Of a stretch of DNA of 64,000 nt, positions 61,559 to 64,000 are shown piece after piece. Location of the stretch: contig NZ_JACHVA010000101.1 in the NCBI RefSeq assembly GCF_014230055.1, positions 248,001 through 312,000 on the forward strand. Direction: 5' to 3'. Under the pieces are notes generated by a model, which had not been told where the DNA came from, did no database searches, and saw only the letters and a list, made by a program, of their open reading frames with translations. Both the position numbers and the translations under genes were made by a program. Within the stretch, counting starts at the first letter, position 1. Every line of letters begins with the position of its first letter. The stretch comes from Puniceicoccus vermicola. Lineage in GTDB: Bacteria > Verrucomicrobiota > Verrucomicrobiia > Opitutales > Puniceicoccaceae.

Positions 61559-62662
61559 ATGACGAAACAAATTGGTATCGGTATCATTGGTTGCGGGAAC
61601 ATCTCGCAGGCCTATTTCAACGGCGCGAAGCTTTTCGAAGTTCTCAAGGTGGTCTCCTGTGCAGACCTCAATCGGGAGGTTGCGACTGCCAAGGCAGAGG
61701 AAAACAACTGCAAGGCCGAGACGGTGGAGGAGTTGCTCGCCAACCCTGAGGTTCAGTTGGTCATCAACCTGACGGTTCCTTCGGTTCACGCTCAGGTTAG
61801 CCTGTCGGCCCTCAATGCCGGCAAGCACGTGCACAGCGAGAAGCCATTGTCGGTCAGCTTGGAGGAGGCCGGGGAGGTTCTGGAAACCGCCGAAGCGAAA
61901 GGGCTCTTGGTGGGATGTGCTCCCGACACCTTCATGGGGGGCGGTCTACAAACTTGCCGCAAACTGGTCGATGACGGCTGGCTCGGTCGCGTGACTAGTG
62001 GTTCGGCGTTCCTTATGTCGCGTGGGCCGGAGAGCTGGCACCCGAATCCGTCCTTTTTCTATCAAATGGGAGCCGGACCGATGTTCGACATGGGGCCGTA
62101 TTACATTACCGCTCTCATTCACCTGCTCGGGCCTGTCAAACGCGTGAGTGCGGTGGCTACGAAAGCGTTCGAAGAGCGTATCGCTACCTGTAAGCAGGAG
62201 TTTGGGAAGTTGCTTCCGGTCGAGGTGCCGACCCATTACTCGGGAGTTCTCGAGTTCCATAGTGGGGCGGTGATCAACATGGTGGTTTCCTTTGATGTAT
62301 GTGCCCACGGGCACAGTCCTATCGAAATCTACGGGACGGAAGGTTCGCTAAAAGTTCCGGATCCGAATACCTTTGATGGACCGGTCTCGATGTGGACGCG
62401 CTCCACCAAGGAGTGGCAAACGCAGGCCTACAGTCATCCCTACCGGATGCCCTCCCGGAGCATTGGTGCGGCCGACTTGGCCTATGCGATTCTGAGCGAC
62501 GGTAAGCATGCCCACCGGGCGAGTGGAGCCTTGGCCTATCACGCTCTTGAGGTGATGCACTCCTTCGAAGCGGCTTCCAAGAGTGCTGCCGCTGTCGAGA
62601 TCCAATCCCGTCCTCCACAGCCGGCACCCTTGCCGTTGGGAATCATCGAAGGGCGTCTGTAG
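61559..62662 (+). CDS. Gfo/Idh/MocA family oxidoreductase
   Basis: 367 residues. N-terminal Rossmann motif GIGIIGCGNISQAY, then NAGKHVHSEKPLSVSLEEA with the EKP motif, followed by the C-terminal dimer domain (GPMFDMGPYYITALIHLLGP, GSLKVPDPNTFDGP). Such enzymes oxidise or reduce sugars or inositols with NAD(P). It forms an operon with the isomerase just upstream, both likely under control of the divergent AraC regulator. No signal peptide. Confidence 0.93.
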   Translation: MTKQIGIGIIGCGNISQAYFNGAKLFEVLKVVSCADLNREVATAKAEENNCKAETVEELLANPEVQLVINLTVPSVHAQVSLSALNAGKHVHSEKPLSVSLEEAGEVLETAEAKGLLVGCAPDTFMGGGLQTCRKLVDDGWLGRVTSGSAFLMSRGPESWHPNPSFFYQMGAGPMFDMGPYYITALIHLLGPVKRVSAVATKAFEERIATCKQEFGKLLPVEVPTHYSGVLEFHSGAVINMVVSFDVCAHGHSPIEIYGTEGSLKVPDPNTFDGPVSMWTRSTKEWQTQAYSHPYRMPSRSIGAADLAYAILSDGKHAHRASGALAYHALEVMHSFEAASKSAAAVEIQSRPPQPAPLPLGIIEGRL

Positions 62663-62691
62663 ACCGCGCTTTTCCGCGGTCCAGGCACGGC

Positions 62692-64000
62692 CTATTTTCC
62701 TTTGCGCCAGCCCGGGCCATGATGTGCGGGCTGGCCGCTTGGGTGGGAGTTGATACACCAGGAGGCCTCTGGGTCGTAGCTGACCTGTAGATGCTTATAG
62801 GGGAATTTAAGAGGACCCCGTTCGGGTGAAGTTCCGAGAAAGGGGAGTTCCTCGGCGGGGAGTCCTTCGGCTTTCCAGATGGGTTTGGGCAGAGCATTGC
62901 CACCAATGCTTGCGTAGCGGACGTGGTCGGAGCCGGGTGCGTAATTGATTTTCAATCGAGTTTGCTCGTTCTGGTAGTGAAGGGTACGGGTTCCGAAGTG
63001 CCAGTAGTCGAGGCATTGTGCGGCGAGTATTCGTTGTTGGAATTCGGCCTGTGATTCCTCTTCGCTGGTGGTAATGCTGAAGACGAAGCCGTTCAGGGTG
63101 CGTTCGAGTTCCGCAGCGGTGAACTTGCGGGCGTCGCCACTGTAATTTTCCAGAACGATAAGTAGGTAGTCGTCGATGCGCTCGACCTTGATTTCGGCGG
63201 AACCGCCCCAGTCCGAAGGGTTGAGCGCGCGGATGGAGTATCGGACTGAACCGTCTTCAATGAAGACATGCCCGTCGTATTGTTCGACTCGCTCGATCAA
63301 GCCGAAGTGTTCCGGAATGATGAGGCATAGGCGAAGCTTTGTAATCTCTTTGTGTTGAAGCTCAAGAGTCGGACGTGCCAATATCAGCGCCGTGCGCTTG
63401 TCTTGAAGAGTGTGCAGGCTTCCATAGCTCGCTAAGCTTTCGTTCGGATCGACGGGGACTTCATCGTTGATTAGATAGCGGGTGTAGGCGACACCCACAT
63501 CCTTTCGACTTTTGACTTCGGAATGTTTGCGGTAGGTAAGGTAAAAGACTTCGGATTGATGCTGTGACCAGCACTCAGCTTCTGCTGTGCCGAGTGAAAA
63601 ATCTTCTTCCTGATATTGGGTGATGTTGACCTCGCTGCAGTATTTTTCATTGCCGCCACCGCGTTCGGCTGTGGCATGCAATTCGAATGGGTATTCTCGC
63701 GACTGTGCCCACTTCAGAAGGTAGGGAGGTGGTACCAATTTACTGGAGGCGACCCATGAGAGTCTGCTTAGCGATTCGGGAGCAAATCCATGGGCATGGA
63801 GGAGTTCGACCGGATCTTTTTCAAATTCCTCAATCGGGTTGGGGAGAACCCTATCATCCAAAGCCAACCAGAGTAGGAAACTCTGGGTGGAAAGGTGCGC
63901 AGTAGAGTCAAAATGGTATGCTCTGGAGAAAGGGCCGCCCATGATTCCGGTGTGGCGATGGAAGTGGGCGAGGATGTCGGCCCAGACGCGCTCGCAGCAT
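62692..64000 (-). CDS. Large protein of unknown function, 5' end beyond the window
   Basis: The frame is open to the window edge: before the first Met at 63942 the residues C-C-E-R-V-W-A-D-I-L-A-H-F continue without stop, so at least 435 residues are seen and the true start lies outside. Segments GIMGGPFSRAYHFD and STQSFLLWLALDD look like a helical toroid edge; the second half is beta-rich (AEIKVERIDDYLLIVLEN). I do not recognise the family. It is convergent with the Gfo/Idh gene, 29 bp apart, and may be another polysaccharide-active enzyme. Confidence 0.7.
   Translation of the reverse strand, partial: CCERVWADILAHFHRHTGIMGGPFSRAYHFDSTAHLSTQSFLLWLALDDRVLPNPIEEFEKDPVELLHAHGFAPESLSRLSWVASSKLVPPPYLLKWAQSREYPFELHATAERGGGNEKYCSEVNITQYQEEDFSLGTAEAECWSQHQSEVFYLTYRKHSEVKSRKDVGVAYTRYLINDEVPVDPNESLASYGSLHTLQDKRTALILARPTLELQHKEITKLRLCLIIPEHFGLIERVEQYDGHVFIEDGSVRYSIRALNPSDWGGSAEIKVERIDDYLLIVLENYSGDARKFTAAELERTLNGFVFSITTSEEESQAEFQQRILAAQCLDYWHFGTRTLHYQNEQTRLKINYAPGSDHVRYASIGGNALPKPIWKAEGLPAEELPFLGTSPERGPLKFPYKHLQVSYDPEASWCINSHPSGQPAHHGPGWRKGK

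Noticed and set aside
1-64000. tRNA, rRNA or complete insertion sequence
   Set aside because: No cloverleaf, rRNA or transposase-like sequence was noticed, though I could not run a dedicated search.

Overview
The window looks like a chromosomal region of a marine or gut Verrucomicrobiota bacterium, most likely class Opitutae (Puniceicoccales/Opitutales). This rests on three PEP-CTERM-anchored secreted proteins, a Verru_Chthon cassette A-type giant pilin-like protein, H-X9-DG pseudopilins, LacI and AraC regulators beside every catabolic block, and many secreted or cytoplasmic polysaccharide-degrading enzymes. No phylogenetic marker gene, rRNA or tRNA was seen, so the placement is by gene content only.

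Layout. 1-4.1 kb: an operon of a cut-off FAD oxidoreductase, an enolase-superfamily dehydratase, a clan GH-A glycosidase and an SDR dehydrogenase. 4.1-4.9 kb: five tandem 159-bp repeats. 5-11.5 kb: an alpha/beta hydrolase, a PEP-CTERM protein, a secreted heparinase II/III-type lyase divergent from a LacI regulator, and a polysaccharide pyruvyl transferase-like protein. 11.6-18.5 kb: three translationally coupled genes (secreted toroid protein, Verru_Chthon A-type protein, small secreted protein). 18.5-23.2 kb: pectate-lyase-fold protein, SGNH esterase, GH13 alpha-glucosidase. 23.3-23.6 kb: tandem 122-bp hairpin repeats. 23.6-26 kb: AraC regulator divergent from a sulfatase. 26-36.5 kb: heparinase-like protein, PEP-CTERM protein, FAD oxidoreductase, AraC regulator, and a divergent giant glycosidase with a pseudopilin. 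36.9-40.2 kb: FAD oxidoreductase and SDR divergent from a LacI regulator. 40.4-51.8 kb: a truncated heparinase copy, GH78-like alpha-L-rhamnosidase, AraC regulator, then a divergent PEP-CTERM / pseudopilin / CBM protein / giant glycosidase / toroid protein operon. 51.9-54.6 kb: two SGNH hydrolases. 55-58.8 kb: PadR, LemA-type, TPM-lipoprotein and secreted protein operon, apparently unrelated to sugar use. 58.8-59.6 kb: a tiny gene remnant and a VapBC toxin-antitoxin pair. 59.8-64 kb: AraC regulator divergent from a sugar isomerase and a Gfo/Idh/MocA dehydrogenase, then a protein cut off by the window end.

Taken together most genes suit stepwise breakdown of a sulfated, acetylated, uronate- and deoxysugar-containing polysaccharide: lyases and glycosidases cut it, the sulfatase and SGNH/alpha-beta hydrolases remove decorations, the rhamnosidase and alpha-glucosidase release monosaccharides, and the FAD oxidoreductases, SDRs, enolase-family dehydratase, isomerase and Gfo/Idh enzyme would process the sugars. 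The actual substrate is not shown by the sequence. No transporter or TonB-dependent receptor is encoded here. The 28-36 kb and 40-52 kb blocks contain paralogous AraC, PEP-CTERM, pseudopilin, giant glycosidase and heparinase-type genes, so they look like diverged copies of one module, with decayed fragments left behind.
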